From Siphonodentalium dalli (lineage: Eukaryota > Mollusca > Scaphopoda > Gadilida > Siphonodentaliidae), in the NCBI GenBank assembly GCA_032622095.1, contig CP136064.1, positions 50,352,073-50,416,072 on the forward strand: DNA of 64,000 nt. The letters are read 5' to 3'. Both the position numbers and the translations under genes were made by a program. This document shows positions 37,022-49,100 of the stretch, one piece after another. Position 1 is the first letter of the stretch. Every line of letters starts with the position of its first letter. The notes beneath the pieces were generated by a model that made no database searches, had not been told where the DNA came from, and worked only from the letters and a program-made list of their open reading frames with translations.

Positions 37022-37496
37022 GTGAACATTCAGATGACCACGATACAATCGTAAGTGGAGGAATCGGCCCTGACGAGATCGTGTATAGTTTGTTCACACC
37101 ATTGCGATGTCGTCATACATGATCATAATGATATCGTATTCTTGGGGTCCAAATAAGCATACGGTGCGGAATAAGAGTACAAGGTTAACAATTCTGCTAA
37201 ATCCAATAAGAGTACATGTACCGGTACGGGGCAGAATAAGAGTACAGGGTGACAATTTACAACATGGAAGCAAGTATATCTGTAATGTATACATGTATCT
37301 GAAATGCTATATGGTTAATCATAATATATACATGTATTTCTCATATTGTACACTGTTTGTTGTCATAGGAGTTACCAAACAGACTTCCACTAAGTTCCAG
37401 CAACATGTTTGTACTATATTTTCCTGGTCGGATTAAAGGCTTCAGCAATTCTGTTTGGCCTATACATGTACCGGTAGTATAAATTTCTTGACAATC

Positions 37497-39492
37497 ATTG
37501 ATTGATTGATTGATTTATTTATTTTTGATATAAAGACATACATGTATATTGTTTTAACAGGTTACAAATATAATAAATTACAAGCAAATAAAAAGGAGTT
37601 TTTAACATAATTTCAGTTGTTAGGCTATATAAGAAATTGCAAATTTTGAAACAAAAATGAGGCTGTAAAGAAGTCAAAGTGAATACCAATGGTATGATGG
37701 CTGAAATTTAGAAAAATCGTAGAGTACATGTACGGCTAGATATCGGGGATGGCACAAAAAGCACTCGAAGGCTTAATTCCATTGTGGTCCCCTGATATGC
37801 TACCGGCAACGAGGCAGACAATATAGTTACCACGAAATTCTCCATTTTGATACTAAAAAATAATGGTAATGACATCAATGTTAATATATTGGTATTTTAC
37901 ATTGATAAAGCCATCATCAATGTGGATAATATAATTTATCATCATAAGTGCTACATTTACCAGTAATCTTATGATTGTGAATATGTTTATTTTAAAAGAA
38001 ATGTTCTTTTCACCGACCAGGTGGATGAGACACCTGGCAGATCCATTTAACATAACAAGTCTGACACTCGTCTCATTCACCTGGTCTATGAATACTGATC
38101 GATATAATATTATATTAATATTAATGCTGCTGCAAGAGGTGCCTGTGGGTTCTGTGTCGGTTCGGTGACTTTGTAAATGATGGATACGCACCACTGCATA
38201 TACGCACCACTGCCATGTATGGCCGGTTTTGGACTGGTCTGTCCATGACCGAAAGATGGAAACCCGAAATACAGGCAGCAGTAACAATATATGCAGAGAT
38301 GAGTAATTGATTGGCAAAATTTTTGTCACAGTTTCAATTCAGTAGTACAGAAAGGGATCTTCCTCTCGGTCCTTCAGTTTAGATAAGAGATGTTTTTTTA
38401 TACAAAATTTCCGGTACTTGATGTCAATGGGTAGATGTACAGTTTTGTCAAGTCTATTCCAGAGTCTTATTCCCGTGTAGAAAAAAGACTTTTTCCCATA
38501 ACAACTTACATGAGGGAGGATGAATTTCAGTTTACCTGACCGGGTTTCAGATTGATCAGCCTCATTGTCCGAAACATTTATATCCCCTTCTTTATTTGAT
38601 CGTTTGAAATGTTCATTAAAATATACTGGGGCTTGCTTATCTGAGATCTTCATAACCATTGTCAATTTCCTAAAGTTAACTCTTTCACATACCGGCAGCC
38701 AATCTACTTTTAGAAATTCCGAATAGCCAATATGTGTCCTACAATTTAGATCTAAAATGTATCTTACTAGCCTATTCTGGGTTGCTTGTAATCGGATCTT
38801 TGTTCTCTGCGTTAGACTAGTGTACCAAAAGCTTGAACTATAGTCAAAATGACATTGAATGAGGGCCAAGGATAGAGTTCTTTTGCAGTATTGGTTCAGG
38901 TAAGATGCCTTTCTGTACAAGAATTTCAACTTAGAGTTTGACTTCTGCAACATGTGTGCTGCCATTAGCTCACCATTAAGATGGTGGTCTAAAAAGGCCC
39001 CGAGATATGTTACGGAGTCACTGGGTCTGATGCTCACGCCATCACAGCAAACACTCAGCTGGGATTTATTTTTCAATTTATGTGGTGATCCGAAAAGAAT
39101 TGATTCTGTTTTTCCCAGGTGTAAAGATAGTCTATTATCCACCAGCCAAGCGCTCAGTTTGCTCAGTTCTACACTGAGAGTTTGTTCAATGATGTGCACA
39201 TCAGATCCAGCGACAATAAGGGCAGAGTCATCTGCATATAAGAGGAGTTGACAAGACACAGCCATGGAAGCATCGTTAACATACAGTAAAAACAGTAGAG
39301 GACCTAAAATTTACCCATGGGGTACTCCACAGGAAATATCTTCAAAATCGGATAATGTACCATTTACATCAACAGTTTGGGATCTCCCATTCAGGTAGCT
39401 GTGAAACCAAAGAAGTGCGCTTTCATCCAAACCGATAACCTTAAGTTTTTGCAATAAAATTTCATGATCCACTGCTTTTAAAATAAACATAT
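37497..39492 (-). mobile_element. 5'-truncated CR1/Jockey-like non-LTR retrotransposon
   Basis: The minus strand encodes the C-terminal half of a reverse transcriptase (see the pseudogene entry), followed by ~800 bp of 3' sequence. That sequence contains ggaccacaatggaattaagc (near 37770-37790), a phrase typical of CR1/L2-like 3' ends, and an (AATC)n-type run near 37497-37520 that may be the terminal microsatellite. The 5' truncation point is near 39492, where reading into the element loses RT similarity. No target duplication was established. Confidence 0.65.
38339..39490 (-). pseudogene. Reverse transcriptase C-terminal part (CR1/Jockey-like), broken
   Basis: Reading from about 39490, the frame has DHEILLQKLKVIGLDESALL, then LNGRSQ.V and CGVPHG, an in-frame TAA at 39313-39311 (a serine is usual here), then ILGPLLFLLYVND and the catalytic YADD (residues 10-13 of the open part beginning at 39265). 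The downstream thumb region includes a W.P...R..FR motif and ends at the stop at 38339. The palm motifs N-terminal to DHE and the endonuclease are absent. The family copies its RNA into DNA at a nicked target; this copy is dead by truncation and a nonsense codon. Confidence 0.85.
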
Positions 39493-39560
39493 GGACCCAA
39501 ATAAGGACCATGTACAGGGCGGAAACTTTTCCAAAAATTAATAAGCATATGGGTATGCTT

Positions 39561-39833
39561 TAGGGCTGCAACGATACACTTTGTCACGATACGATACGTA
39601 TCACGATACATGACCAATGATACGATACATATCATGATACGCAAAAACTATGTTTTGCGAAGATTTTCTACCTAAATTGCTAACAAAACACAGTAAATAT
39701 GGGTTATTTTTGCTTCCAATGACCTAAAATTTTGATATTTGTGTATCGCGATACACTTCACATGATATGATACGCGTATCGTGTGAAAGTGTATCGCGAT
39801 ACATCGAAATCACGATGAATCGTTGCAGCTCTA
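39561..39833. mobile_element. Small hAT-type MITE (TAGGGCTGCAACGAT ends)
   Basis: A 273-bp element with ends TAGGGCTGCAACGATACA and ATCGTTGCAGCTCTA, rich in cacgatacg words. The flanks gtatgctt and gtacattc do not match well, so the target duplication has decayed or one edge was altered. It lies within the right arm of X1. Confidence 0.7.
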
Positions 39834-40269
39834 GTACATTCTTATTTGGATCCCAAGAGTAGGTTGTTCGTAAAGCATGTGATTGATTACCCTGCGATTT
39901 TTCCAGCCACAATTTTTACATACATGACTGCGAATACGTCAAAATCTAAAACTTAAAAGTGCTTGATAATGATATTATTTTTTTACTTGCGATTTTGACG
40001 TGAGCATGTGCAGTCTACATGTAACTACCGGTTACTTCCTACGACGGAAATCCTTCCACTTACAGATGAATCGTGTTCGTCTGAACGTTCACTAATGTAT
40101 TATGACTACTCGTCTACTCACTACTGTCCTGAGTTTATTGTGAATTAGGGGAGCCCTGGAAGTGGAAGTTGGAACAGTGGAACTGGAACTTGGAAGGGGA
40201 GGAGGGGGTGTGGTTTGGAAGAGATACATGTACACGTAACTCTCCCAGACATGGGGATGTACACCCCCT

Positions 40270-40490
40270 TACTCATTGGTATCATCAACACCCCTGCTGA
40301 CATGGAATAACCTCGAGTCTAAGGATATTAGCCCGTCAGTTGAAACAAGAAACATGCGCGACAGGCGAGATGACTTCGTCGAATCATCCTCGACCTCGGA
40401 CAGGTTCTGTCTGGGCGACCCATCGGCATCGCATCGCGGATCTTTTAATTACGAAAACATGTGCAACGACGCAGAATAATCAAGGTATTT
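40270..40490 (+). promoter_or_regulatory. CpG-rich block upstream of ZC3H15, possible promoter or 5' UTR exon
   Basis: In an otherwise CpG-poor window, 40310-40440 has about a dozen or more CpG steps (for example acatgcgcgacaggcgag, catcgcatcgcggatc). It lies ~500 bp before the ZC3H15 start codon. A donor-like caag/gtattt at 40481-40490 could join to the acceptor-like tract ending at 40852. The 67-codon open frame over it has no known relative. Promoter function is inference. Confidence 0.35.
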
Positions 40491-40852
40491 TGTGAAATCG
40501 TTATATATTAAACTATAATACCCACCGGTTAAATGCATTCAATGTCAGTTGATTTTCGTTGATGATGACTAATTTCCAACGAAAACAATCAGCATACAAA
40601 AACGGGTAATGACGATTGTATAAACATATCGACAGTGCGCATGCTCAAACGAAAGGTCATCTATTTTTAAGAACTTAAATGACGTTTCGTACCACAATGG
40701 ATCATTCGCTCCCATGTGTCCATGTGTGGGGTGATAGGTAGAAGAAATTAAAATAAATAAAACTAATGCAAAAAAGTACCTTGTTTTTTTAAATTAATTG
40801 GTTAATGACCCTTTTCATTCTTTGATTGAATTTTTTTTTCATTTTCTTACAG

Positions 40853-40927
40853 ATACGAAATTACGGCTCGAAACGACGAAAGAAGAAACAACTTGCGCAA
40901 TAATTTTTGCCGGTTTTCACAAGAAAA
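40853..40927 (+). other. ZC3H15: Probable 5' UTR of ZC3H15
   Basis: The 75 bp before the start codon contain stops in the reading frame. They follow a long pyrimidine tract ending attttcttacag (AG at 40851-40852), which reads as a 3' splice site. If it is one, an untranslated first exon lies upstream. Otherwise transcription may start within or near the pyrimidine tract, as at TOP-type promoters of translation-related genes. Confidence 0.5.
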
Positions 40928-41002
40928 ATGCCACCAAAACCAAAGAAACCAGATGGACCAAGCAAGAAGACAGAAACTAAGAAAAAGGAAAAGATTATTG
41001 AA
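40928..41002 (+). CDS. ZC3H15: ZC3H15 (DFRP1) coding exon 1
   Basis: Twenty-five codons from ATG (context aaaaATGcc): MPPKPKKP, then a Lys-rich stretch and KKKEKIIE, ending exactly at the donor gtaatt (41003). Known animal ZC3H15 proteins start MPPKK and have KKKEKIIEDKTFG at the same place. The join E/D to the exon at 50110 restores that text in phase 0. The protein partners the GTPase DRG1, keeps it stable and associates with translating ribosomes (yeast relative Tma46). It acts in the cytoplasm. The start is secure because it matches the family N-terminus. It is separated from exon 2 by a 9.1-kb, transposon-filled intron. Confidence 0.93.
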
Positions 41003-41161
41003 GTAATTATGGTTATTTTTTGTTTGTTTAAATCAACACGAATGAGTTCTAATTTTATTAGTTTCCTAATTTCGACGTGTCATGCTATTTTTGTCATTTT
41101 GAATTGATGCCACATGGATGATCATGGAATAGATCTGCCCAGAAATCGAACACCCTTCTTT

Positions 41162-42580
41162 GTGAACGTTCAGACGACTACGATTTAATCGTAAGTGGAG
41201 GAAAAGGTCATGACAAAATTGTGGATAGTTTGATCACACGATTGCAATGTCGACTCAGATGTCATAGGATATCGTACTCGTACGAGTCGTAGGGTTGTTT
41301 GTATTGTATTTGTAACTTTGTAAGCCATGGTTAACCACGTGATTGACTACCCTACGATATTTCCATCACCAATTTCACGTACATACTCTAGTGATCCGAA
41401 TAATAGTAGGGGTCGGAATAATAGTAGGGGGTGGAAAATTTGCCAAATTTTAATAATAGTAGGGGTCGGAATAATAGTAGGGGGTGGAAATGTCAATGAA
41501 AAAGGAGATCATTGAAGAACACTGATTTAATTATCAAACATAAACTTATAATAAACACTCCTCGACCCAGCACGGACAACGTCTGGTTCTTGCAGAACCT
41601 TTTCAATGTCATTGATTTGAACGGAGAACACTGCGTCAACACTTTTATACGAATTTTCAGTTCCAGCACAAGGCTCGAAAAATCTAACACTCAGGGGATC
41701 CTGAGCGGTAACACATGCGGGAAGGGTATGGTGTCCTTTCTTATCAGAACATAACACCCAGTTTTATAAGTTTCGTCTGTAGTACTACTGGTAGTATGTT
41801 GGTTTGTATAAACGTGGTGATCTTGACATTGACAACTCGCGTGACCCGTACACCACAAGTTATTTGACGGAGGTACGCGGAAGGTTTACTTTCATGCTAT
41901 TAATTTTCTTTGGTCGGAATCGGTCCACCAACTACTCAATTGTGTTCTAATTAAAGAAACTTTCAAACGTGAGCCCCAGACGTTGATTAACTTCTTAGTT
42001 AATAACGCGTCAATTGTAAAAAAAAACACAGACATAACGCGTTGTCACCTTTGTTCGCCTCACTGAACGATAAACAATACCCGCAGAGGGGGGTCTGTCT
42101 ATTACAATAGGGTCGCACGAATTGCAAAATAGCGACACGTGCGAGGATGGAGTTACTTCCCATGGATCAAATCATTGATTATATTGCGATGCCAGACGGT
42201 TGCGCGAATTCTTTGAACGTATTCCGTTTCATGCATGCCATTTGATTAAAAACTACTAATAATGCGATCATTCATGGAGTATGGGTGATCAAAATTAAAT
42301 AATCGTAGGGGCTTGAATAAGAATCGTAGGGGGTGGATTTTTTCTCCAAAATTAACAATCGTACGGGTACGGTTATTCGGATCACTAGAGTATGACTGCA
42401 ATTCCGTCGCAAGTGGAAGTAACAAAGGATACGCTACAATTTCGCATAACATTTTACTCGTGATCTTGCTCAAGTTGCTGTGAGCATTAGTCCAACTAAT
42501 GTAATGGTTACTAATAGTAGTAACACCCACAATGGAAAACTTTCCACTTACGATTGAATCGTGGTCATCTGAATGTTTAC
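41162..42580. mobile_element. Long-TIR element X2
   Basis: Left end GTGAACGTTCAGACGACTAC with atttaatcgtaagtggagg. Right end cttccactta... is the inverted partner, ending CATCTGAATGTTTAC. Inner inverted blocks: actctagtgatccgaataa (about 41387) and ttattcggatcactagagt (about 42372), each next to ATAGTAGGGG/TCGTAGGGG-type repeats. Same family as X1. The centre (41510-42240) contains a 76-codon minus-strand frame listed separately. Confidence 0.7.
41527..41757 (-). CDS. Unidentified 76-codon frame inside X2
   Basis: A minus-strand frame starting MLCSDKKGHHTLPACVTAQD and containing DAVFSVQINDIEKVL near the middle. Composition is more protein-like than the AT-rich chance frames around it (mixed charged and hydrophobic residues, few Lys/Asn/Ile runs), and CpG content is locally higher. 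It lies in the middle of a TIR element, so it may be a transposase remnant or a captured host exon. It is flanked on the plus-strand right by cataac, so no clear splice signals. I do not recognise the family. Confidence 0.3.
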   Translation of the reverse strand: MLCSDKKGHHTLPACVTAQDPLSVRFFEPCAGTENSYKSVDAVFSVQINDIEKVLQEPDVVRAGSRSVYYKFMFDN

Positions 42581-43253
42581 TTAATTACAAAGAAAAACAT
42601 ATTCCCATATGGATGACACGATGATGATGAAGTTAGTGATAATCTTTATGCCAAAAAAAAAAGAAGACCTGTGTTTCCGGTGACCCGCCCACCCCTATTT
42701 CGGAGCTCCCGACGGTTTTTATTTTATTCATTTTGAAAAATTAGTACGCATCCCGTTTTATTTTTGTGCCACCTGGAAAAACACCATGATTAAAGTTATA
42801 TTTCTTATGACTTCAATACGTCTTTCTGCGACATATAATGTATCTGTCATCACAGCAATCATAGCAGACATATTATTTCATCCTGTGTCTTAGTTGGCAA
42901 TAAAGCCGAACCAGCCATATTCCCTATTAATCCCCCCCCCCCCCCCCTCCCGCTCGCCATTCACATTCGACTGATTAACCTATTATCCTATAATTGCTGG
43001 TTACAACACATGGTATCATAAATACGTGGTGTACACTGTGGCCAGTAATGGTATTACATGTAGCTGTGAAAGCAATTTTATAATCACCTTTTGCTGTTTC
43101 ATGCAAAGTGTTGTAATCTGCGTTGAGAGCCTATTACAAACAGATTACTTACACCAGCCTTAATGAAATAAATACCGAACATTCTTGTTTATGACTGCCA
43201 TATTTTAACTGTGGTTGATTAACTGTTTGTCAGTGTTTAATGACAGATTGAAT

Positions 43254-44621
43254 TAGAGCTGAAACGGTTGACCCATTCTTCTATAAACCGGTTAACCATC
43301 GGGGTTAGCCGGATTTCAACCGGTTAACCGCTAATTTCTAGCGGACTTCTCTCACACTAGTTATGTCGACATTATGCCATGCTCCAGGGACAAACCTAGG
43401 TGAGAAATAGTAGCTGAAATAAAGACCTTATTCACGGCATTTAACGATATTCAAAAACACGCATTCACTGTTCTTTTGCTGGCTCTCGTGATGGGGAATG
43501 AGCAAGTGAAATTTGTGAATGGCAGGGGGATCGCTTATTTGCCGTGATCAGCATATGTTTGGGCATTTGTAAGACGAGTAACAATAGTATGGGTATTGAT
43601 AAAACGAGTAACAAAAATATATATTAAAGATCTGTAATATATCATTATCATTGGTATATCCTCCAATGAATTACATGTATATATAAAGACAAGAAAGTAA
43701 TAACTTAAGAACAAAAAGGAAGGTCAGTTAGGTCAGACTCGCAGTCCTATTCAGTATTCGAGCTATTCGTCGGTATCATGATCGCGGACACTAGTGTTGG
43801 AAGGTTATAGAATTTATGTTTACATTTCGGTTTTAGTATGCAATCACTTAACATATAGCAATTACTGCCAAATTGAGTGTCAATTAGTCACACAGGCACA
43901 ACCAGTTACAGTTACAGAGTAGCATGGAGCATCAATTTCCTTGATAAAAGGGAAGATCATTGAAGATGTGAAAGAGATTTTTGGTTGCTTCAACTACGAT
44001 GTCTGTTTGGTCACTCAATTGAATTGATCATATTAGATCACAACAGGGAGGAAGAACGGGAAGAGTGAAGACATTGTGCAGCTGATATCAATCTTCAAAC
44101 TTTGTCGACTTACATAGTTTTTATAAACCCCACTGTAAAACAGTTTTAGTATGTCGTGGTGTGATTTCAATTTGAATCTACATGTATGTTGCTTCGTGCA
44201 GTATTAACTATTAAGTTACGAAAGCACGCATTGCCACACAACGCCACTTTTACGTTGTCACTTCCTTGTGTGCATTCAGACTTGATACACAGTGACTGCA
44301 CACATGCTTTTGTCGGAAGATCAGAGAAAACTTCAAAGGGTCGGAATTGATTGAAGGTCGCCGACACTTCCAGACAGTTCGAGAATTGCTACTAACTTAC
44401 TAAGTATCTGATACCACCGCGTGTACCAATTAATGCTTGCATTGCACTCTACTATCGGTGACACAGGATTTAGTATTAGTTTTGCATCATTTAACCTAAT
44501 ATTTTGAGGATTATACACGTTCACATTCAACTGACAACGGGATGCGGTTATGTCCGGTTCATTTTTTTCTAACCGGTTACGTCGCTATTAACCGGTTAAC
44601 CGTCTAACCGTTTCAGCTCTA
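43254..44621. mobile_element. Non-autonomous hAT (TAGAGCTGAAACGGTT ends)
   Basis: A 1,368-bp element flanked by the exact 8-bp repeat gattgaat (43246-43253 and 44622-44629). Ends are TAGAGCTGAAACGGTT and AACCGTTTCAGCTCTA, with GGTTAACC words subterminally. No transposase motif is seen. A related terminus occurs at about 63513 near the right edge. Confidence 0.9.
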
Positions 44622-45821
44622 GATTGAATGTGTTTGATATATACAGAATGGTATTACCGTTTTTTGAAAACTAAAGAAAATTACATATTTACATGTATCA
44701 CTTTCGACATATCACTGCTGACCGCTAGATTGATAGATTTGTTGATCGAGTTTCCCTTTGCATTGTCTCTAATTCAGCATGCGTAACAGATAATCCATTT
44801 CGATGATGTTTTATGACTAGATAACTAGTTCACATCAGTGACATCACATAATTTAAAAACCCACTTGCCAAATCTTTTCCAAATGAAATTTGTTTTTGCC
44901 AAATGAAAATATGTTTTGCCATTGGCAAATTAGGCAGATGGCAGCACGAACTGTGCCTCCGGCCATTTCAAATCTTTCCAGGTCAATCCTCAATCCCCCA
45001 ATAAACCATCACCGGTAAGGTGACACTTTGCGTGATGTTACCAACAACATTGTGTCTTCAGTTGATAATACATAAATATTGACAAGGGAGCATTGGAAGT
45101 TGGAACGCCCCATACTAGTAGATATGCCAAAAAGTAACAGTTTAATCAGATAATTGATTCACTAGGATGTCATTCAAGACTGATTAAGTTATCAATAATT
45201 TCTTTTGAAAGGTATTTGGGTAGGGCCTCAATTGTGTCCCATGCAAGACAGAATTTCAATTTATTTGCTTTAAATAATTAAATTATGATAATGCTGACTA
45301 TATACCGGTAGCAGTACGAACACCATTGTGATTACATTAAGATTCAGGTCATTGAATCCAGCTGTTGAATCGAGAAAAAAACAGGCCAGATTTTGTTCTT
45401 CATCATGAAACAATGAAACAATAAAGAGCATTCCTTGTGAGTATATTTCTGATACATGATGAAAAACATAATTTTAGGTTCAGATGTGACTTGTCTGTTT
45501 TGTTATGAAAAAGATTCCTCAGTGTTAATACTGCTTGCTTTTTAATACAAATGCATGTACTGTAGAGTAACAGTACAGCATTTTCTGACTTGTTGCAATC
45601 TGCTAGAACACTCATCAGCAGTTCTCCATTATTTTGGAAGTGATGGATATTCATTGTAACAAGTTCACAAAAATTGCACATGTTTTTGGACCTCTGACAT
45701 TTTATCGAAATACCATTTAGCAAAGAATGTGATTCACGCGCTGTCTTGAATTGTGCTATGGGTTCATATTAAATAGGTTATTTAGTAGGACGTAAACATA
45801 AAAACATTGTTCCCAACCAGG

Positions 45822-46151
45822 GGCCTCATCTTCTGGGAAGTACCAGTATCTATAGTCTCAAATTAACGTTGTTTGTTACTTTTTCCCTTCTGGAAAGTTT
45901 CTATATCGCCTAATTTGCAGAAGATAGTAGTAAAATGTATAATCGAGGTGACTAATGGGTGAATATCACCAACTTCAACTGGGGAACTTCGATCTGATCC
46001 TGGGTCTCCCATAGCAGTTGAGGCCTGAGCAGAATGAGGTTCCCAGAGGGTTAATTTGGTGATGCTAGCTCTCTCCATGTGGGATAACGTCACAAAATTT
46101 ACCCTCTGGGGACCTCATTCTGCAAATGTCAGACACACTATTTCCAGACTT
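45822..46151. mobile_element. hAT-type double-hairpin MITE, copy F (right part)
   Basis: Contains the long-form spacer (ggcctcatcttctgggaag ... caacttcaactggggaac) and the second hairpin (gcagaatgaggttcccag ... gacctcattctgc, about 46030-46122), then the terminal cagacacactatttccagac. Its last bases continue after the LINE at 49614-49627 (...CAGACTTG). The left hairpin and left end are missing. Confidence 0.8.
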
Positions 46152-49100
46152 TTTGTTTATTTTTTTTTTTTATATATTTTTATTCAGACAAAATCATTTA
46201 TACAGTACACATTATGGATACATTATCACAATAATCTTGTTAGACTAAATTAATTAAAGCATCATTGTCTTATATTGTCTGGGGTTTTTGTTTTTTTTCT
46301 TTGGGGGGAGGGGAGGGGAGTGGGCTGGCTTGAACTTGAAATTATCAAGAAATGTGTTGTTTCTTCGAATGTATGTAATATATGTTAAGCATATGTATGT
46401 AATTTTCTATCAAAGACTTAGTAAGATAAAGAAAAACAACGTTCTAATTTGTTTGCAGGCAGATTGGATATGTATTTCGTTGGAATAGTTCCATTTTAAA
46501 CCTTGTTATTATTATAACTGTTGGCTGAATAATAGATTATTCAATTAAATATTTTAAGTATGACCATCTTTCTGTGAATTGTTTATATCGGCCTTGGTTA
46601 TAATAACATATACGTTCAGCAAGGTAGTATGCCTTTAGTTATCTTTGCAAGCATAGATAATTTGATAGAAGTAAAAATTGTATCCACGGTTCAAGGTTTT
46701 TCTCTGGTGTGTTGCTAAAAATAGCTATTATATTATTTAGTTTAATTCTTTGGCTTGTTCGATTGTATACCCACATCTCTACAGTCTGCCAAAATTGTTT
46801 TATGATATGACATTCCCAGAAGATATGAAGTATTGTTTCGATTTTGTTTTTACAGAATGTACATGTATCTTCATCTTGGATGCCTATTATTTTCAAAAAT
46901 TTATTTGTACATAGTATATGTGTGTTAATTCGATATTGAAACCATTTAAGTTTTGTATCTGTAACATTGTAAAAGGGACATTTAAAAACTTCTTTCCACC
47001 ATTCCATGCTATATGTTTTGTTTAGTTTATCCTCCCATTTAGCTATTTGTTTGCTTTGATTTTCATATGGGATCATTATCTTATATACATTTTTTTGCTA
47101 GTTGTATTTAGAATGTTTTTTAATTGGAATGGAATAAATGGATAATCCACAGTCATTTTGTTATCACATTTCTTTAATGATTTTTCGTAGTTTTTTATTA
47201 ATTTTACTATTCCATGAAATGTTACAAAATCCAATTTTGATTTATATTTTAAAGTAAACTCATTGTATGACATGAAACTCCCAGATGGGATTTTAAAATC
47301 TGAAATAGTTACTATCCTTTCGGTCATAAACATGTTTATTCGTGGTTCTACAAATTTGGCTGTGGCATTAAAGCCAATCAATGGTAGGGTATCAAAGTCT
47401 ATCTGACTTATAGGATGTAATTTATTACAGTATACCATCCGTGCGTTAATTACATCTCTCCAGAAAGGATTATCAACAGCTTGAGCATGCTTCTTTAAAA
47501 TAGATGGGGTCATTAGGTACCAACATGTATTAAATATGGGGCAGAATTTTCAAGAATGATAGTCCATGATGTATCTTGAACTATACATCTTTTAATCCAT
47601 GATATTTTCATTGAGTTCATAAATCCATTTAGATCAGTCATTGCACATCCACCATTTGTATAATCTTGTATAAGTTGTTTCCTACTAATTCTATCTGGAC
47701 CATTCTTCCAAACAAAACCAAAAAGAGTTTTATTTAGTTCTTTAATGAATTGTGCTGGAGGGTTTGGTAATGCTAGGAATAAGTGTACAATTTTTGAAAT
47801 AGCTAGGGATTTTACTACAGTTATCCTGCCTAGTGCAGTCAAGTTTCTTCTACCCCATGTTGAAAGTATGTTTTTTATTTTATTTAATCCATTAGAGAAA
47901 TTTATATCGATCATTCTGTTAATATCGTGATTAAATTCAATACCCAATATTTTGAATGTTTCCGGATTCCATTTTAATTTCCACCTGTCACAAATAGACT
48001 CTGTGCAATCTGATTTGGTACCTATCCAAACTGCCTGCATTTTATTGTAATTAATTTTCAGTCCTGAAACGTGTTTAAATTTATCAAGAATATACATGGT
48101 TGCTTCCAGTGACTCGGGTGACCCGTCCAAAAATATGGATGTATCATCAGCGTATTGAGATATTCGTATATTTTTATTACCAACATTGATTCCATTAACT
48201 GTCTGAGAGTTTCTTACCATAATACCTAGAATTTCACCACATAATAGAAATATATATGGGGATATAGGATCGCCTTGTCTGCACCCCCACTCTAATTTAA
48301 AAAATCTGGATATCTGACCATTCATGTTTATACATGACGATGAATCACAATAAAGGGTTTGTATATAATTGATGAACGTTTGACTAAACTTGAAATATTT
48401 CAAAACAGCGATAATAAATTTCCAAGAAATTGAATCAAACGCCTTCTCAAAATCAATCATTAGCATAAGTCCAGGTATTTAGTTTTTCTTTGTAAATGAC
48501 ATCATGTCCATCATAAGCCTTATGTTTTCCCCAATATATCTACCGGCTATAAATCCAGTTTGATCTGGATGTATTAATGTAGGTAAGAACTTTTTCAATC
48601 TATTTGATAACACTCCAGTAAGTATTTTGTATGTTACATTTAAGAGAGAGATCGGTCTCCAATTTTTCAGAAATTGTCTAGGTTTGTTATCTTTTGGTAA
48701 CAGTGTGACAATACCCTGCCTTTGTGTAGTCGACAGCTTTCCTATACTTAAACCATAATTCATTGATCTGACCAGGTAGGCTCCCACATCAGTCCAAAAA
48801 AATTTGTAAAACTCTACACTGAAACCGTCATTTCCCGGGCATTTATTGTTTTTCATATTTTTAAGATAATTAAGCGCTTCACCGTATGTAATGGGATTAT
48901 CCAAGTAGTCACAGTCATTCTGTGTAAGTTTTGTTACATTTTTTTCCTTTATTTCATTCACATCTTTAAGTATTGCCTCAATATCAAGAGGTAGACTTTC
49001 ATCGTCTTTATTTTTATATAGAGTTTCATAAAACTTGGTTGTTTAATCTAATATTTCATGTTGTTCATATATTGTTTCACCCGTCTCCCGTTCGAGCTTT

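Larger units (their letters stand above)
37022..40092. mobile_element. Long-TIR element X1 carrying a LINE and a small hAT
   Basis: Left end GTGAACATTCAGATGACCAC followed by GATACAATCGTAAGTGG. Right end is the inverted partner CCACTTACAGATGAATCGTG ... CTGAACGTTCAC. Inner inverted blocks: cttggggtccaaataag (left) and cttatttggatcccaag (right). The same ends define X2 (41162-42580). The LINE (about 37497-39492) and a small hAT (39561-39833) lie between the arms. The target duplication is not clear, so the superfamily is not assigned. Confidence 0.6.

Noticed and set aside
37853-38329. 158-codon minus-strand frame just after the reverse transcriptase
   Set aside because: It lies in the 3' untranslated part of the CR1-like LINE, has no family resemblance and overlaps the 3' phrase zone; taken as a chance frame.
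40276-40479. 67-codon frame in the CpG-rich block as an extra ZC3H15 or upstream gene exon
   Set aside because: ZC3H15 has its normal N-terminus at 40928, and the frame has no known relative; treated as promoter or UTR sequence instead.
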